From assembly GCF_022749495.1 (NCBI RefSeq), contig NZ_CP094241.1:2232001-2296000 (forward strand): 64,000 nt of DNA, written 5' to 3'. This stretch comes from Neisseria macacae ATCC 33926. GTDB lineage: Bacteria > Pseudomonadota > Gammaproteobacteria > Burkholderiales > Neisseriaceae. The notes below the pieces were generated by a model. That model worked only from the letters and a program-made list of their open reading frames with translations. It ran no database searches and had not been told where the DNA came from. Both the position numbers and the translations under genes were made by a program. This document shows, one piece after another, positions 9,108 to 18,053 of this stretch (positions are counted from its first letter, which is position 1; the number at the start of each line of letters is the position of its first letter).

Positions 9108-9983
9108 TTAAGCGGCGTTGACTTTGTCTTCGCGGCGCAGCAGGGTAATCAGGTCGCTGATGCGCTGTTTCATGCTGCGACGGTCGACGATTTGGTCGAT
9201 AGCGCCTTTTTCCAGCAGGAATTCTGCGCGTTGGAAGCCTTCGGGCAAGGTTTCACGGACGGTTTGTTCGATAACGCGCGGACCGGCAAAGCCGATAAGG
9301 GCGTTGGGTTCGGCAAGCACGACATCGCCGAGGAAGGCGAAACTGGCGGATACGCCGCCCATGGTCGGGTCGGTCAGGACGGAGATGAACGGCAGGTGTT
9401 TTTCAGTCAGAAGATGCAATGCCGCGCTGGTTTTGGTCATCTGCATCAATGAGTTGACACCTTCCTGCATCCGCGCACCGCCCGATGCGGCAACGCAGAT
9501 GAAAGAGCAGTTGTCGGCTACGGCGCGGCGCACGCCTTGGACGAAGCGTTCGCCGACGACGGAACCCATAGAGCCGCCGATAAAGCGGAATTCGAAGGCG
9601 GCAATCACGACGGGCAGGCCGTTCATAAAGCCTTTCATCACGACCAACGCATCATCTTCGCCGGTGGCTTTGCGCGCTGCGGCCAAGCGTTCGGGATATT
9701 TTTTGCTGTCTTTGAATTTCAGCGGGTCGGTCGGTTTGATATTGGCGGCGATTTCTTCGCGACCTTCCTCGTCCAAAAGCAAATTGAGGCGTTCGCGCGC
9801 AGAAAGCGGGTTGTGATGGTTACATTTCGGGCAAACTTGGTCGTTTTGCTGAAGTTCGGTCGAGTAGATGGTTGCCGAGCAGGAAGGGCATTTGTGCCAC
9901 AGGCCTTCGGGAACGTTGGACGAGCCTTCGCTTTTGCTGCGGTTTTTGATTTTAGGCGGTAGGATTTTGTCTAACCAACTCAT
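9108..9983 (-). CDS. accD: Acetyl-CoA carboxylase carboxyltransferase subunit beta
   Basis: Protein of 291 residues. With AccA it transfers the carboxyl group from carboxybiotin to acetyl-CoA, giving malonyl-CoA for fatty acid synthesis. The N-terminal zinc ribbon is complete (C32, C35, C51, C54), followed by the crotonase-like carboxyltransferase fold with SGGARMQEG and GGVSASFAFLGD. AAGGAGT precedes the ATG. It lies downstream of trpA on the same strand; a trpA-accD order is common in proteobacteria. The 59-bp gap holds a single uptake sequence (10007-10018) and no obvious terminator, so cotranscription is likely. Confidence 0.97.
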   Translation of the reverse strand: MSWLDKILPPKIKNRSKSEGSSNVPEGLWHKCPSCSATIYSTELQQNDQVCPKCNHHNPLSARERLNLLLDEEGREEIAANIKPTDPLKFKDSKKYPERLAAARKATGEDDALVVMKGFMNGLPVVIAAFEFRFIGGSMGSVVGERFVQGVRRAVADNCSFICVAASGGARMQEGVNSLMQMTKTSAALHLLTEKHLPFISVLTDPTMGGVSASFAFLGDVVLAEPNALIGFAGPRVIEQTVRETLPEGFQRAEFLLEKGAIDQIVDRRSMKQRISDLITLLRREDKVNAA

Positions 9984-10042
9984 GGATGACTCCTTGGAAT
10001 TCGGGATTCAGACGACCTTTGCGTGTGTTTGCGGAAAAGGCC

Positions 10043-10828
10043 TTAACGGATTGCGTCTTTTAATTCTTTTACCAACGCGCCGACGGCTTCTGCTTCGCGG
10101 CCTGCGTTATTTTCAATTTCTTTGACGATGCGGCTGCCGACGATGACGGCATCGGCAACAGCGCCGATTTTGCGCGCGCTTTCGGCGTTGCTGATGCCGA
10201 AGCCGACGCCGATCGGGATGTCGATATACTTGCGCAAAAGCTCTATTTTACGCGAAACTTCCTCGGTATCCAAACTTGCCGCGCCGGTAACGCCTTTGAG
10301 CGAAACGTAATAGACAAAACCGCCTGCAACGCGGGCGATGGTTTGGATACGCTCTTCGGTCGTGGTCGGGGCAATCAGGAAGATGCAGTCGATGCCGCGC
10401 GCTTTGAGTTCGTCGTGCAGCGGGGTAATGGTTTCGACAGGGGAATCGACGGTCAGCACGCCATCCACGCCGGCTTCGGCAGCCGCTTGGACAAATGCCT
10501 GATAACCCATTTTATGAATTGGGTTCAGATAACCCATCAGGACGACGGGCGTGTTGCCGTTTGTTTCGCGGAAGCGGCGTACGATGTTCAATACGTCGTT
10601 GAGGGAAACTTTGTTTGCCAACGCACGCTCGGCGGCGCGCTGGATGGTCGGGCCGTCCGCCATCGGGTCGGAAAAGGGAACGCCCAATTCCAGGATGTCG
10701 GCGCCGTTTTCAACCAGACTGTGCATCAGCGCAAGCGTGGTATCGAGATTGGGATCGCCTACGGTGATATAGGGAATCAGGGCTTTTGCGCCGTCAAGCG
10801 CGGCAAAGGTTTGCTGGATTCTGCTCAT
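10043..10828 (-). CDS. trpA: Tryptophan synthase alpha chain
   Basis: Protein of 261 residues that splits indole-3-glycerol phosphate into indole and glyceraldehyde 3-phosphate and channels indole to TrpB. The catalytic pair is E47 (LELGVPFSDP) and D58 (MADGP), on the usual TIM barrel with late phosphate-binding glycines (GVGFGIS, VGSRIV). The start MSRIQQTF at 10828 matches family length; the frame extends 38 codons further upstream without homology. trpB is not adjacent, so this gene sits apart from the rest of the trp pathway. accD follows on the same strand. Confidence 0.96.
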   Translation of the reverse strand: MSRIQQTFAALDGAKALIPYITVGDPNLDTTLALMHSLVENGADILELGVPFSDPMADGPTIQRAAERALANKVSLNDVLNIVRRFRETNGNTPVVLMGYLNPIHKMGYQAFVQAAAEAGVDGVLTVDSPVETITPLHDELKARGIDCIFLIAPTTTEERIQTIARVAGGFVYYVSLKGVTGAASLDTEEVSRKIELLRKYIDIPIGVGFGISNAESARKIGAVADAVIVGSRIVKEIENNAGREAEAVGALVKELKDAIR

Positions 10829-10956
10829 CTTGATTTCTCGTTTCCGTAACGGCTGTTTCCAGCCGGTTTTCATCGACAATAAGTTGGCAAGTATAGCATT
10901 GACTGTCTGTTTCGGGCGAAACTGCATGACATTTTCAGTCATTTTTTCATATAGAT

Positions 10957-10992
10957 AAAAGGTCGTCTGAAAATCTTTTCAGACGACCTTTC
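10957..10992 (-). terminator. Paired uptake-sequence hairpin after fxsA
   Basis: Copies 10960-10971 and 10978-10989 with a 6-base loop lie between the fxsA stop and the trpA promoter region. Confidence 0.78.
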
Positions 10993-11039
10993 CAAAACCG
11001 GGCAGTCGGAATGCTGCCGCTATGCCGATTTTCCACCGT

Positions 11040-11510
11040 TTAATCGCGTTTGTGTTCGATATATTCTTGGTGTTTGGCTTGAGGATCGGCGCGGGTCACC
11101 GTGTATTCGCCTTCGATGATATCGCCGTCATCTTCAGTACGGCGCGTAAAGGTTTGCTGACGGAAAGACTGCGTATTCATTTGAGCCGCAGGCCGACCCT
11201 TTATCGGCAAAAGCAGCAGCAAGGCGATAATAGTGGAAACAAAACCCGGACTGAGCAGCAAAATCCCGGCGACGGTATAACGTATCGGCCACAGCATCTG
11301 ATACATGGAAATATTGTCCCCGCTGCGGATGGCCGCACCTGCCAGCAAAATGCCGGACAGCCCCGTGTGGCGCAGCATCATCGTGCCGCCGATAAAGCTG
11401 ACTATCATCAGCAGGAAAGTGAATCCGCCGCCCAGCCAATCCGCCACCCAAACGATGGACATAATTTCCAAAAACAATAATACTAAAAAACCCACACCGA
11501 AATACTGCAT
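11040..11510 (-). CDS. fxsA: FxsA family cytoplasmic membrane protein
   Basis: Protein of 156 residues. It has two N-terminal membrane segments separated by a short loop, another hydrophobic stretch around residues 78-102 (GILLLSPGFVSTIIALLLLLP) with the PGF motif of FxsA, and a polar cytoplasmic tail. E. coli FxsA affects exclusion of F-bearing cells by phage T7; its physiological role is unclear. Start supported by AAAGGAG upstream of the ATG. No functional link to its neighbours is evident. Confidence 0.85.
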   Translation of the reverse strand: MQYFGVGFLVLLFLEIMSIVWVADWLGGGFTFLLMIVSFIGGTMMLRHTGLSGILLAGAAIRSGDNISMYQMLWPIRYTVAGILLLSPGFVSTIIALLLLLPIKGRPAAQMNTQSFRQQTFTRRTEDDGDIIEGEYTVTRADPQAKHQEYIEHKRD

Positions 11511-11710
11511 CTTTGCTCCTTTAAATTCCGAACCCGCTTCATGCCGCGCAAGTCGGCGCGTTTAGCCGCAATTTCAATCTATCTTATTGAATCTTATTAA
11601 ATATCACAAACCGACATTTTACACTTCCCGAATAACCGGTTTCCCTTAACATAAAGATAATGCGCCCTACTTTCAAGGCGCGCGAATGTGAAAAACCGTA
11701 AGGTTTCGGC

Positions 11711-11740
11711 ACGTTTCTTCAGACGAGGTCGTCTGAAACG
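11711..11740 (-). terminator. Overlapping inverted uptake sequences after gpxA
   Basis: A full forward copy (11726-11737) overlaps the end of a partial inverse copy (11718-11726), 11 bp beyond the gpxA stop. The shared base leaves almost no loop, so terminator function is uncertain. Confidence 0.4.
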
Positions 11741-11750
11741 GCACGCGCTC

Positions 11751-12293
11751 TTACAGCAACTTCTTGATATCGTTTTCTATTTCTTCCGGCGTTACGCTGG
11801 GCGCAAACCGTGCCGCCACTTCGCCTTGCCGATTAATCAGGAATTTGGTGAAGTTCCAGCGGATATCGCCCGCCTGATGCTTACTGCCCCATGCCGCCAG
11901 CCGCAACACCACTTCTTTCAACATATGCCCGCCCCTATCCTTCGGCTGTTGTGCCTTCAAATAAACATAAAGCGGCGATGCAGATGCGCCGTTGACATCG
12001 ATTTTGTCAAAAATTTTGAATGTAGTACCAAACTTCGTCTGACAGACGGAAGCAATTTCCCGACTGCTCTCCGGCGCCTGTCCGCGAAATTGGTTGCACG
12101 GAAAATCCAATATCTCCAAACCTTGCCCGTTGTAACGTTCATAAAGCTGCTGAAATGCCGTATATTGCGGCGTCAATCCGCAGTGCGTCGCGGTGTTGAC
12201 AATCAGCAGCACCTTACCGCAGTAAACACTCAGGGAAACCGGATTACCCTGAGCATCGTTTAAGGTGAAGTCGTCAATATTCATGTTGTCCAT
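11751..12293 (-). CDS. gpxA: Glutathione peroxidase family thiol peroxidase
   Basis: Protein of 180 residues with the thioredoxin-fold GPx signature: peroxidatic C38 in NTATHCGLTPQY (cysteine, not selenocysteine), the second motif ILDFPCNQF, and WNFTKFLI near the C-terminus. Bacterial Cys-type enzymes usually reduce peroxides with thioredoxin rather than glutathione. Two methionines are possible starts (12293 or 12284); neither has a strong Shine-Dalgarno. An ankyrin-repeat gene lies directly upstream on the same strand. Confidence 0.93.
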   Translation of the reverse strand: MDNMNIDDFTLNDAQGNPVSLSVYCGKVLLIVNTATHCGLTPQYTAFQQLYERYNGQGLEILDFPCNQFRGQAPESSREIASVCQTKFGTTFKIFDKIDVNGASASPLYVYLKAQQPKDRGGHMLKEVVLRLAAWGSKHQAGDIRWNFTKFLINRQGEVAARFAPSVTPEEIENDIKKLL

Positions 12294-12358
12294 TCAAAAA
12301 GGTCAGGGAAAACAAATCGAGTCGGGCAAACACCGGCTGAAATTTCGAGCCGTATGTT

Positions 12359-12760
12359 TCATTTTGATTGATGATTTTTATAGTATTTCAACAATGCCAT
12401 CATTTCTTTTGCCTTCTTTTTCCCATGCCGCTCGTCAGTGACATAATCCTCTGCCTTATTGCCCAATTCATTTTTGATGTTCGGGTTGGCACCGTTTGCC
12501 AAAAGTATTTCAAGTATTGCCACATTGCCGTTGAAGCAGGCATTTTGAACAGGCGTAAAACCCATTTCCCCCTGTTTGTTGACGTCCGCGCCATTTTGAA
12601 TCAGCAATAAAACATCTTCGCGGGCTTGGTTGATGACCGCCAAATTCAGCAAGGTTTCATCCATCAAACCCAAATCATGTACGGAGGCGATACAGGGGCG
12701 CGAGGAGAAAGCCACGTTATTTTGGTATTTGGCGAACAGATTGGTCAGTTTTTGATCCAT
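12359..12760 (-). CDS. Small ankyrin-repeat protein
   Basis: Protein of 133 residues with about three ankyrin repeats: DETLLNLAVINQAREDVLLL, then MGFTPVQNACFNGNVAILEI with NGANPNIK. There is no signal peptide or membrane segment, so it is probably cytoplasmic and binds a protein partner. AGGATAA lies before the ATG. It ends 65 bp before gpxA on the same strand, so the two may be cotranscribed; small ankyrin proteins sit beside catalase genes in some proteobacteria, which makes an oxidative-stress role a reasonable guess. No catalytic motif was seen. Confidence 0.8.
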   Translation of the reverse strand: MDQKLTNLFAKYQNNVAFSSRPCIASVHDLGLMDETLLNLAVINQAREDVLLLIQNGADVNKQGEMGFTPVQNACFNGNVAILEILLANGANPNIKNELGNKAEDYVTDERHGKKKAKEMMALLKYYKNHQSK

Positions 12761-12801
12761 GATTTATCCTGAAACGATGAGGCTTAAGAGACGGATATGT
12801 T

Positions 12802-12827
12802 TTCAGACGACCTTTTTCAGACGACCC
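12802..12827. repeat. Two uptake sequences in direct tandem
   Basis: TTCAGACGACCT (12802-12813) is followed after two bases by TTCAGACGACCC (12816-12827), both in the same orientation. This cannot form a hairpin and is unlike the usual inverted pairs. Confidence 0.85.
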
Positions 12828-12865
12828 CGACAAACCTGCCCTATTGTTTATCGTCAGCCCATATG

Positions 12866-12893
12866 AAAAAACACCGCTTTCGCAAGCGGTGTC
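12866..12893 (-). terminator. Intrinsic terminator of rpsO
   Basis: ACACCGCTT and AAGCGGTGT form a GC-rich stem; on the minus strand it is followed by a run of six T. It lies 15 bp behind the rpsO stop and does not use uptake sequences. Confidence 0.85.
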
Positions 12894-12907
12894 CGGTAAA
12901 GCAGCAA

Positions 12908-13177
12908 TTATTTGCGCAGACCCAAGCGGGTGATCAGGTTGCGGTATGTATCAGGTTGAGTACGGCGCAAGTAAGACAACAGACGGCGACGTTGGCTGAC
13001 CATTTTCAACAGGCCGCGACGGCTGTGGTGGTCTTTAGGGTTGGTTTTGAAGTGGGGAGTCAGGTCGTTGATACGGAAAGTCAACAGAGCGACTTGTACT
13101 TCAGAAGAACCGGTATCGCCTTCTTTACGTTGGAAATCTTTAACAATTTGTGCTTTTTGTTCTACGGTCAATGCCAT
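12908..13177 (-). CDS. rpsO: 30S ribosomal protein S15
   Basis: Protein of 89 residues, the normal S15 length. It has the conserved GDTGSSEVQVALLTFRI and DHHSRRGLLKMVSQRRRLL motifs that contact 16S rRNA helices 20-22. GGAGTTATCC precedes the ATG. In E. coli S15 represses its own translation through a leader pseudoknot; I did not find a convincing equivalent in the 200-bp leader here. It is a single gene with its own terminator. Confidence 0.98.
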   Translation of the reverse strand: MALTVEQKAQIVKDFQRKEGDTGSSEVQVALLTFRINDLTPHFKTNPKDHHSRRGLLKMVSQRRRLLSYLRRTQPDTYRNLITRLGLRK

Positions 13178-13380
13178 GATGGATAACTCCGAAAAATAAA
13201 AGAACCGTCATTCGGTTCGGACAAGTTTGACGAGCAGGAAACCCGTTCAAACTCCTGAAGTCTTTTTGTAAAGACGGGCGGATTATGCCACAGATCGTCC
13301 GGTTTTGCACGACTAAATCCTGTCTTCAGGCAGTGTTTCGCCGAGACTGTGGCTTTCAGACGACCCGCCCGCCCTGAAAC

Positions 13381-14712
13381 CTACTCCCCCGCCACGGTCA
13401 TGCTCTCAATCAGCACCGAGCCGATTTTATTGGAAGAGCGGCGCAGCGCGTCGTTGGCAGTACCGACGATGCCGAGGTACATATCCTGCAGGCGGCCAGC
13501 GATGGTGATTTCTTGGACGGGGTGGCTGATGACGCCGTTTTCCACCCAAAAACCCGCCGCGCCGCGCGAGTAGTCGCCCGTGATGGTGTTCACGCCCTGA
13601 CCCATCAGTTCGGTAACCAACAATCCCGTGCCCATTTCTTTCAGCAGGTCGGACTGCGTTTCGTGCGTATGGTTCAAATAAAGGTTGTGTGCGCCGCCGG
13701 CGTTGCCCGTGGTCTGCATACCGAGCTTTCTCGCGCTGTAACTGCTGAGGAAATAGCCTTCGACAATGCCGTCGCGGATGACGAAACGCTGCTGTGTGGC
13801 GACGCCTTCGGAGTCGAAATAGGTGCTGCCGAAGGCGCGGGGGATGTGCGGTTCTTCGCGCAGACTGAGGAAATCGGGCAGGACTTTTCTGCCTATGCTG
13901 TCAATCAGGAAGCTGCTTTGGCGATAGAGCGCACCGCCGCTGAGTGCGCCGACGAGGTGTCCGATAAGGCCGCCTGCGACGGTGGTATCGAAGAGGACGG
14001 GATAGCTGCCTGTCGGGATGCTGCGGCTGTTCAGACGACGTAAGGTACGCTCGGCAGCGGTTTTGCCGATTTGCTCGGGGCCGTCCATGTCTTGATGGCA
14101 GCAGGCTGCGTCGTACCAGTAGTCGCGCTGCATGCCGTTTTCGTCGGCAGCGACGATGCTGCACGAAATGCTGTGGCGCGTGCCTTGTTGGTGGGCGGTG
14201 AAGCCGTGGGTGTTGCCGTAAACGTATTGGTAATGTCCGGTCTGAACGCCTGCGCCTTCGGAGTTTTCGATGCGTTCATCCGCGCTCAGGGCGGCTTGTT
14301 CACATTGTTTTGCCAACTCGATAGCGGCTTCCGTGCTTAAATCCCATTCGTGATAACGGTCGAGGTCGCCGACGTGTCGCGCCATCAGCGAAGCATCTGC
14401 CAGACCTGTGCAATCGTCTTCGGCGGTGTAGCGGGCGATGTCGATAGCGGCTTTGACGGTGTCTTGCAGGGCTTTTTCGGAGAAGTCGGCGGTGCTGGCG
14501 CGGCCTTTGCGCTTGCCGACGTACACGGTAATATCCAGCGATTTGTCTTGCTGGAACTCGATTTGTTCGATTTCGCCCAGCCGTACGCTGACGCTTTGTC
14601 CGATGGATTCGCTAAAGTCGGCTTCGGCAGCCGCCGCGCCCATGTTTTTTGCCAAATCCAAGGCGTGCCCGCATAAGCCGGTCAGCTCGGAGGCGGTGTG
14701 GTTGAACAGCAT
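13381..14712 (-). CDS. pmbA: Metalloprotease PmbA (TldE)
   Basis: Protein of 443 residues of the PmbA/TldD family. PmbA (TldE) pairs with TldD to make a protease that matures peptides such as microcin B17 and degrades unfolded peptides; the zinc site is in TldD. Family features are RGAAGFWVENG and PVQEITIAGRLQDMY near the C-terminus. The ATG at 14712 follows AGGAAA; a methionine 10 codons upstream has no Shine-Dalgarno. It diverges from darP, a neighbourhood widely conserved in proteobacteria. tldD is not in the window. A single uptake sequence follows the stop (13355-13366). Confidence 0.93.
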   Translation of the reverse strand: MLFNHTASELTGLCGHALDLAKNMGAAAAEADFSESIGQSVSVRLGEIEQIEFQQDKSLDITVYVGKRKGRASTADFSEKALQDTVKAAIDIARYTAEDDCTGLADASLMARHVGDLDRYHEWDLSTEAAIELAKQCEQAALSADERIENSEGAGVQTGHYQYVYGNTHGFTAHQQGTRHSISCSIVAADENGMQRDYWYDAACCHQDMDGPEQIGKTAAERTLRRLNSRSIPTGSYPVLFDTTVAGGLIGHLVGALSGGALYRQSSFLIDSIGRKVLPDFLSLREEPHIPRAFGSTYFDSEGVATQQRFVIRDGIVEGYFLSSYSARKLGMQTTGNAGGAHNLYLNHTHETQSDLLKEMGTGLLVTELMGQGVNTITGDYSRGAAGFWVENGVISHPVQEITIAGRLQDMYLGIVGTANDALRRSSNKIGSVLIESMTVAGE

Positions 14713-14750
14713 AAAAGGTTTCCTGACAGAGGTTTGCGGCATTTTAACCG

Positions 14751-14806
14751 TTTTCAGACGACCTCGGCAAAAATACCGCCGCTGGAGGCAAAAGGTCGTC
14801 TGAAAA
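14751..14806. repeat. Inverted uptake sequences between divergent pmbA and darP
   Basis: An inverse copy (14753-14764) and a forward copy (14793-14804) can pair into a 14-bp stem with a 28-base loop. Being upstream of both genes it cannot end either, and may sit in the 5' leader of one. Confidence 0.7.
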
Positions 14807-14885
14807 CGCCGTTTCGACAGGGCATTGACGTGAAACCTGCCCGAACGTGCTAAAATACCCGAAACAAAATTAAAGGTTTATCAAA

Positions 14886-15416
14886 ATGTTTGAAAACGAA
14901 GACGAATGGGTCAGCAAAACCCAAATGAAAAAGCAGATGAACGATTTGCAGGCTTTGGGCATGGAGTTGACCAAACTCTCGACCGATACGCTGAAAAAAA
15001 TCGGCTTGGACGAAGACTTGTACGAAGCCGTCGTTACCTACAAAAAAATCACGTCCAACGGCGCGCTCAAACGCCAAAGCCAATTCATCGGCAGGCTCAT
15101 GCGAGACACCGACCCCGCGCCCATCGAAGCCTTCCTCGCCAAACTGCGCGGCGAAAATACCGCCCACAACGCCTTCTTGCAACGCGTCGAACAAGCCCGC
15201 ACGCGCCTCTTGGCGGACGACAACGCAATCACCCAATTCATGGCGGACTTCCCCCATGCCGACGCAGGCAAATTGCGCACCTTAATCCGCAACACGAAAA
15301 AAGAGCAGGAACAAAACAAACCGCCGAAAAACTTCCGCGCCCTCTTCCAAGAAATCAAATCCGTCATGGAAGGCGGTCAGAGCGATTCGGAAGAAACGCA
15401 GGATTGGGCAGAATAA
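14886..15416 (+). CDS. darP: Ribosome biogenesis factor DarP (YjgA, DUF615)
   Basis: Protein of 176 residues, strongly charged and all-helical. It carries the DUF615 landmarks WVSKTQMKKQMNDLQALG, LKRQSQFIGRLMR and KLRTLIRNTKKE. E. coli YjgA/DarP associates with late 50S precursors and helps maturation of the peptidyl-transferase centre. The start is fixed by AAAGG upstream and by the family N-terminus. It diverges from pmbA and ends with a long hairpin. Confidence 0.93.
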   Translation: MFENEDEWVSKTQMKKQMNDLQALGMELTKLSTDTLKKIGLDEDLYEAVVTYKKITSNGALKRQSQFIGRLMRDTDPAPIEAFLAKLRGENTAHNAFLQRVEQARTRLLADDNAITQFMADFPHADAGKLRTLIRNTKKEQEQNKPPKNFRALFQEIKSVMEGGQSDSEETQDWAE

Positions 15417-15423
15417 ATATCGG

Positions 15424-15484
15424 GGTCGTCTGAAAACGGGGTTGGGGGTTCTGTAAATCCCACTGCCCCGTTTTCAGACGACCT
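15424..15484 (+). terminator. Uptake-sequence hairpin after darP
   Basis: GGTCGTCTGAAAACGGGG at 15424 pairs with CCCCGTTTTCAGACGACC ending at 15483. The stem is extended to 18 bp and followed by TTTT. Confidence 0.8.
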
Positions 15485-15578
15485 TTTCAAATTTCATATA
15501 ATCTTATTAAAATATACCGTCATTTTTCAGACATCCCTTTAACAATAAAACAAACCGACCTTTTCAAGGACTACACTT

Positions 15579-16283
15579 ATGAAACTTCGCCTTACCCTCA
15601 CTGCCCTCCTCGCCTTATCATTAAACGGCTGCCTAACTGAACAACTGTGGGAAGAGGATAAAAAAGTAGAAAAAATCACTTTTCATCCGATTACTTCCGA
15701 CCAAGTACATTCTTTCGGTATCGTCAACAAAGACAATGACCAACTTGAAAAAGGCAGCATCGTCATGATGGGCGAAAAATACTGGTTCGTCATTAATACC
15801 AAAGATTCAAAAGACCTGACGCCCATCCTCAATGTCAAACTCGACAAAAAATTCCAAATTGCCGATGCTAAAAAATACAAAAAAGACCTCAAAGCCCTGC
15901 CTGTTGTGGTAAACAATGAAAAAGAAGCCGATTTCACCACCGATTTCTGCCTACGCTACGACACTCAAAAAGCTGACGAAATCGCCAAACTGAAAAACCT
16001 GTCATTTGAAACCGGCAAAGGTAGAAATAACACTGTCTACCACCGCTGTGTTCACGCCAAAGGCAAATACTACGCCACCCCGAAAAACCTGCCCGCCGAC
16101 TACAAATTTGAACAAAGCATTCCTGTCTCCATCGGCTATACCACTTCTCGCGTATACACCAGTCCGGTGAAAGTAGTAGGTACTCTGTTGATAACGCCGC
16201 TGACGCTCACTGTTGACGCCCTTACCCCAGTACTGTTCATTCCTGCCATGATGACAGGCGGCGGCTTTACCCCAAGCTTTTAA
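15579..16283 (+). CDS. Putative lipoprotein of unknown function
   Basis: Protein of 234 residues. The signal peptide ends at the lipobox LSLNGC with C18 as the acylated cysteine. The mature part is lysine-rich and mostly beta/alpha mixed, with two cysteines (FCLRYD and HRCVHAK), and finishes with a hydrophobic stretch (GTLLITPLTLTVDALTPVLFIPAM) that could insert in or lie along a membrane. AAGGA precedes the ATG. I do not recognise the family. The gene is richer in A than its neighbours and stands alone, with uptake sequences on both sides (one after the stop at 16303-16314). Confidence 0.8.
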   Translation: MKLRLTLTALLALSLNGCLTEQLWEEDKKVEKITFHPITSDQVHSFGIVNKDNDQLEKGSIVMMGEKYWFVINTKDSKDLTPILNVKLDKKFQIADAKKYKKDLKALPVVVNNEKEADFTTDFCLRYDTQKADEIAKLKNLSFETGKGRNNTVYHRCVHAKGKYYATPKNLPADYKFEQSIPVSIGYTTSRVYTSPVKVVGTLLITPLTLTVDALTPVLFIPAMMTGGGFTPSF

Positions 16284-16352
16284 TAAACTCGTTACGCCTG
16301 TTTTCAGACGACCTTTCCGTCCTTGAATACATCAAACATATTTCCACACACC

Positions 16353-18053
16353 ATGCCCGTCAAAATCCAAACCCGCCCCGTCAACCAAAACGTCCTCGAT
16401 GATTTGCTCACCGCCGGTGCCGACCCTTTAATCGCACGCCTGTGCGCCTCGCGCGACGTGCAGAGTCCTGCCGAATTGGACGACAAACTCGCCGGCCTTC
16501 TGCCTTATCAATCGCTGACGAATTGCGAAGCCGCCGCCCGCCGTCTGGCGGATGCCATCGAACGCAAGGAAAAAATCCTGATTGTCGCTGACTACGATGC
16601 CGACGGCGCGACGGCGTGTTCCGTCGGCATGAGCGGCTTGGCGGCGATGGGCGCGGCGGTGGATTTCCTCGTACCCAACCGCTTCGAACACGGCTACGGC
16701 TTGACGCCCGAGCTTGCCGAAATCGCCGCCGAGCAAGGCGTGGATTTGCTGATTACGGTCGATAACGGCATCGCCAGCATCGCAGGCGTGGCGCGGGCGC
16801 AGGAATTGGGTTTGGACGTGATCGTAACCGACCACCACCTGCCCGCTGAAACCGTACCCGACTGCATCATCGTCAATCCGAACCAAAAAGGCTGCGGCTT
16901 CCCCAGCAAAAGTCTGGCGGGCGTAGGCGTGATTTTTTATGTATTGATGGCGTTGCGTGCCGAATTGCGCCGCCGCGGTTATTTTTCAGACGAGCTGAAG
17001 GAACCGAATCTAGGCGAACTTTTGGATTTGGTCGCACTCGGCACCGTTGCCGATGTCGTTCCCCTTGACCACAACAACCGTATCCTCGTGTCGCAAGGTT
17101 TGAAACGGATGCGTTCCGGCAAAATGCGTCCCGGCATCCGCGCCTTGTTTGAAGTGGCGCGGCGCGACTGGCGCAAAGCGCAGCCTTTCGACATGGGGTT
17201 CGCACTGGGTCCGCGCATCAACGCCGCCGGACGGCTCGACGATATGTCGGTCGGTATCGCCTGCCTGTTGGCGCGCGACGACGCGGAAGCGCAGGCATTG
17301 GCGGCGCAGTTGAACGACCTCAATATCGAACGCCGCGAAATCGAGCAGTCCATGCTGCAAGATGCGCTGAACGCCTTTCCCGAAACCCTGCCTTCAGGTC
17401 AGACGACCCTGGTCGCCTACCGCGACGACTTTCATCAAGGCGTGGTCGGCATCGTCGCCAGCCGCCTCAAAGACCGCTTCTACCGCCCGACCATCGTGTT
17501 CGCCCCTGCGGACAACGGCGAAGTGCGCGGTTCGGGGCGTTCCATTCCCAACCTGCACCTGCGCGACGCTTTGGATTTGGTGTCCAAACGCCACCCCGAT
17601 TTGATTTTGAAATTCGGCGGACACGCGATGGCGGCGGGCTTGAGCATACTCGAACACAACATTCCCGCGTTTCAGACGGCCTTTGAAGAAGCTGTGCGCG
17701 AAATGGTGTGCGAAGACGATTTGTCGCAAACCTTCATCACCGACGGCAGCCTGAAAGCCTGCGACATCACGTTGGAACAGGCGCAAAACCTCGCCCGCCA
17801 CGTTTGGGGACAAGGCTTCGCGCCGCCGAGCTTTACCGACGAATTTCACGTCATCCGTCAGCAGCCTTTGGGTGCGGAGGGCAAACACAAAAAAGTCTGG
17901 CTGCAAAAAGACGGCTACGAATTTGAAGCCATGTTCTGGCGGTGCAGCGAAGACATCCCCGAATACATCCGCACAGTTTACCGCCCGGTGGCAAACGAGT
18001 GGCGCAATCAGATGGAATTGCAGCTTTACATCGATTACTGGGAAGCCGCTTAA
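16353..18053 (+). CDS. recJ: Single-stranded-DNA-specific 5'-3' exonuclease RecJ
   Basis: Protein of 566 residues. It degrades single-stranded DNA 5' to 3' in recombination, base-excision and mismatch repair. DHH-family motifs bind the metals: ADYDADGA (D80, D82), the EHGYGL region, TVDNG and VTDHH (D160, H161, H162). The DHHA1 domain shows GGHAMAAGLSI. The ATG at 16353 is preferred to the in-frame TTG at 16323. An uptake sequence of the other dialect (TTCAGACGGCCT, 17671-17682) is embedded as FQTAFEE. Confidence 0.96.
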   Translation: MPVKIQTRPVNQNVLDDLLTAGADPLIARLCASRDVQSPAELDDKLAGLLPYQSLTNCEAAARRLADAIERKEKILIVADYDADGATACSVGMSGLAAMGAAVDFLVPNRFEHGYGLTPELAEIAAEQGVDLLITVDNGIASIAGVARAQELGLDVIVTDHHLPAETVPDCIIVNPNQKGCGFPSKSLAGVGVIFYVLMALRAELRRRGYFSDELKEPNLGELLDLVALGTVADVVPLDHNNRILVSQGLKRMRSGKMRPGIRALFEVARRDWRKAQPFDMGFALGPRINAAGRLDDMSVGIACLLARDDAEAQALAAQLNDLNIERREIEQSMLQDALNAFPETLPSGQTTLVAYRDDFHQGVVGIVASRLKDRFYRPTIVFAPADNGEVRGSGRSIPNLHLRDALDLVSKRHPDLILKFGGHAMAAGLSILEHNIPAFQTAFEEAVREMVCEDDLSQTFITDGSLKACDITLEQAQNLARHVWGQGFAPPSFTDEFHVIRQQPLGAEGKHKKVWLQKDGYEFEAMFWRCSEDIPEYIRTVYRPVANEWRNQMELQLYIDYWEAA

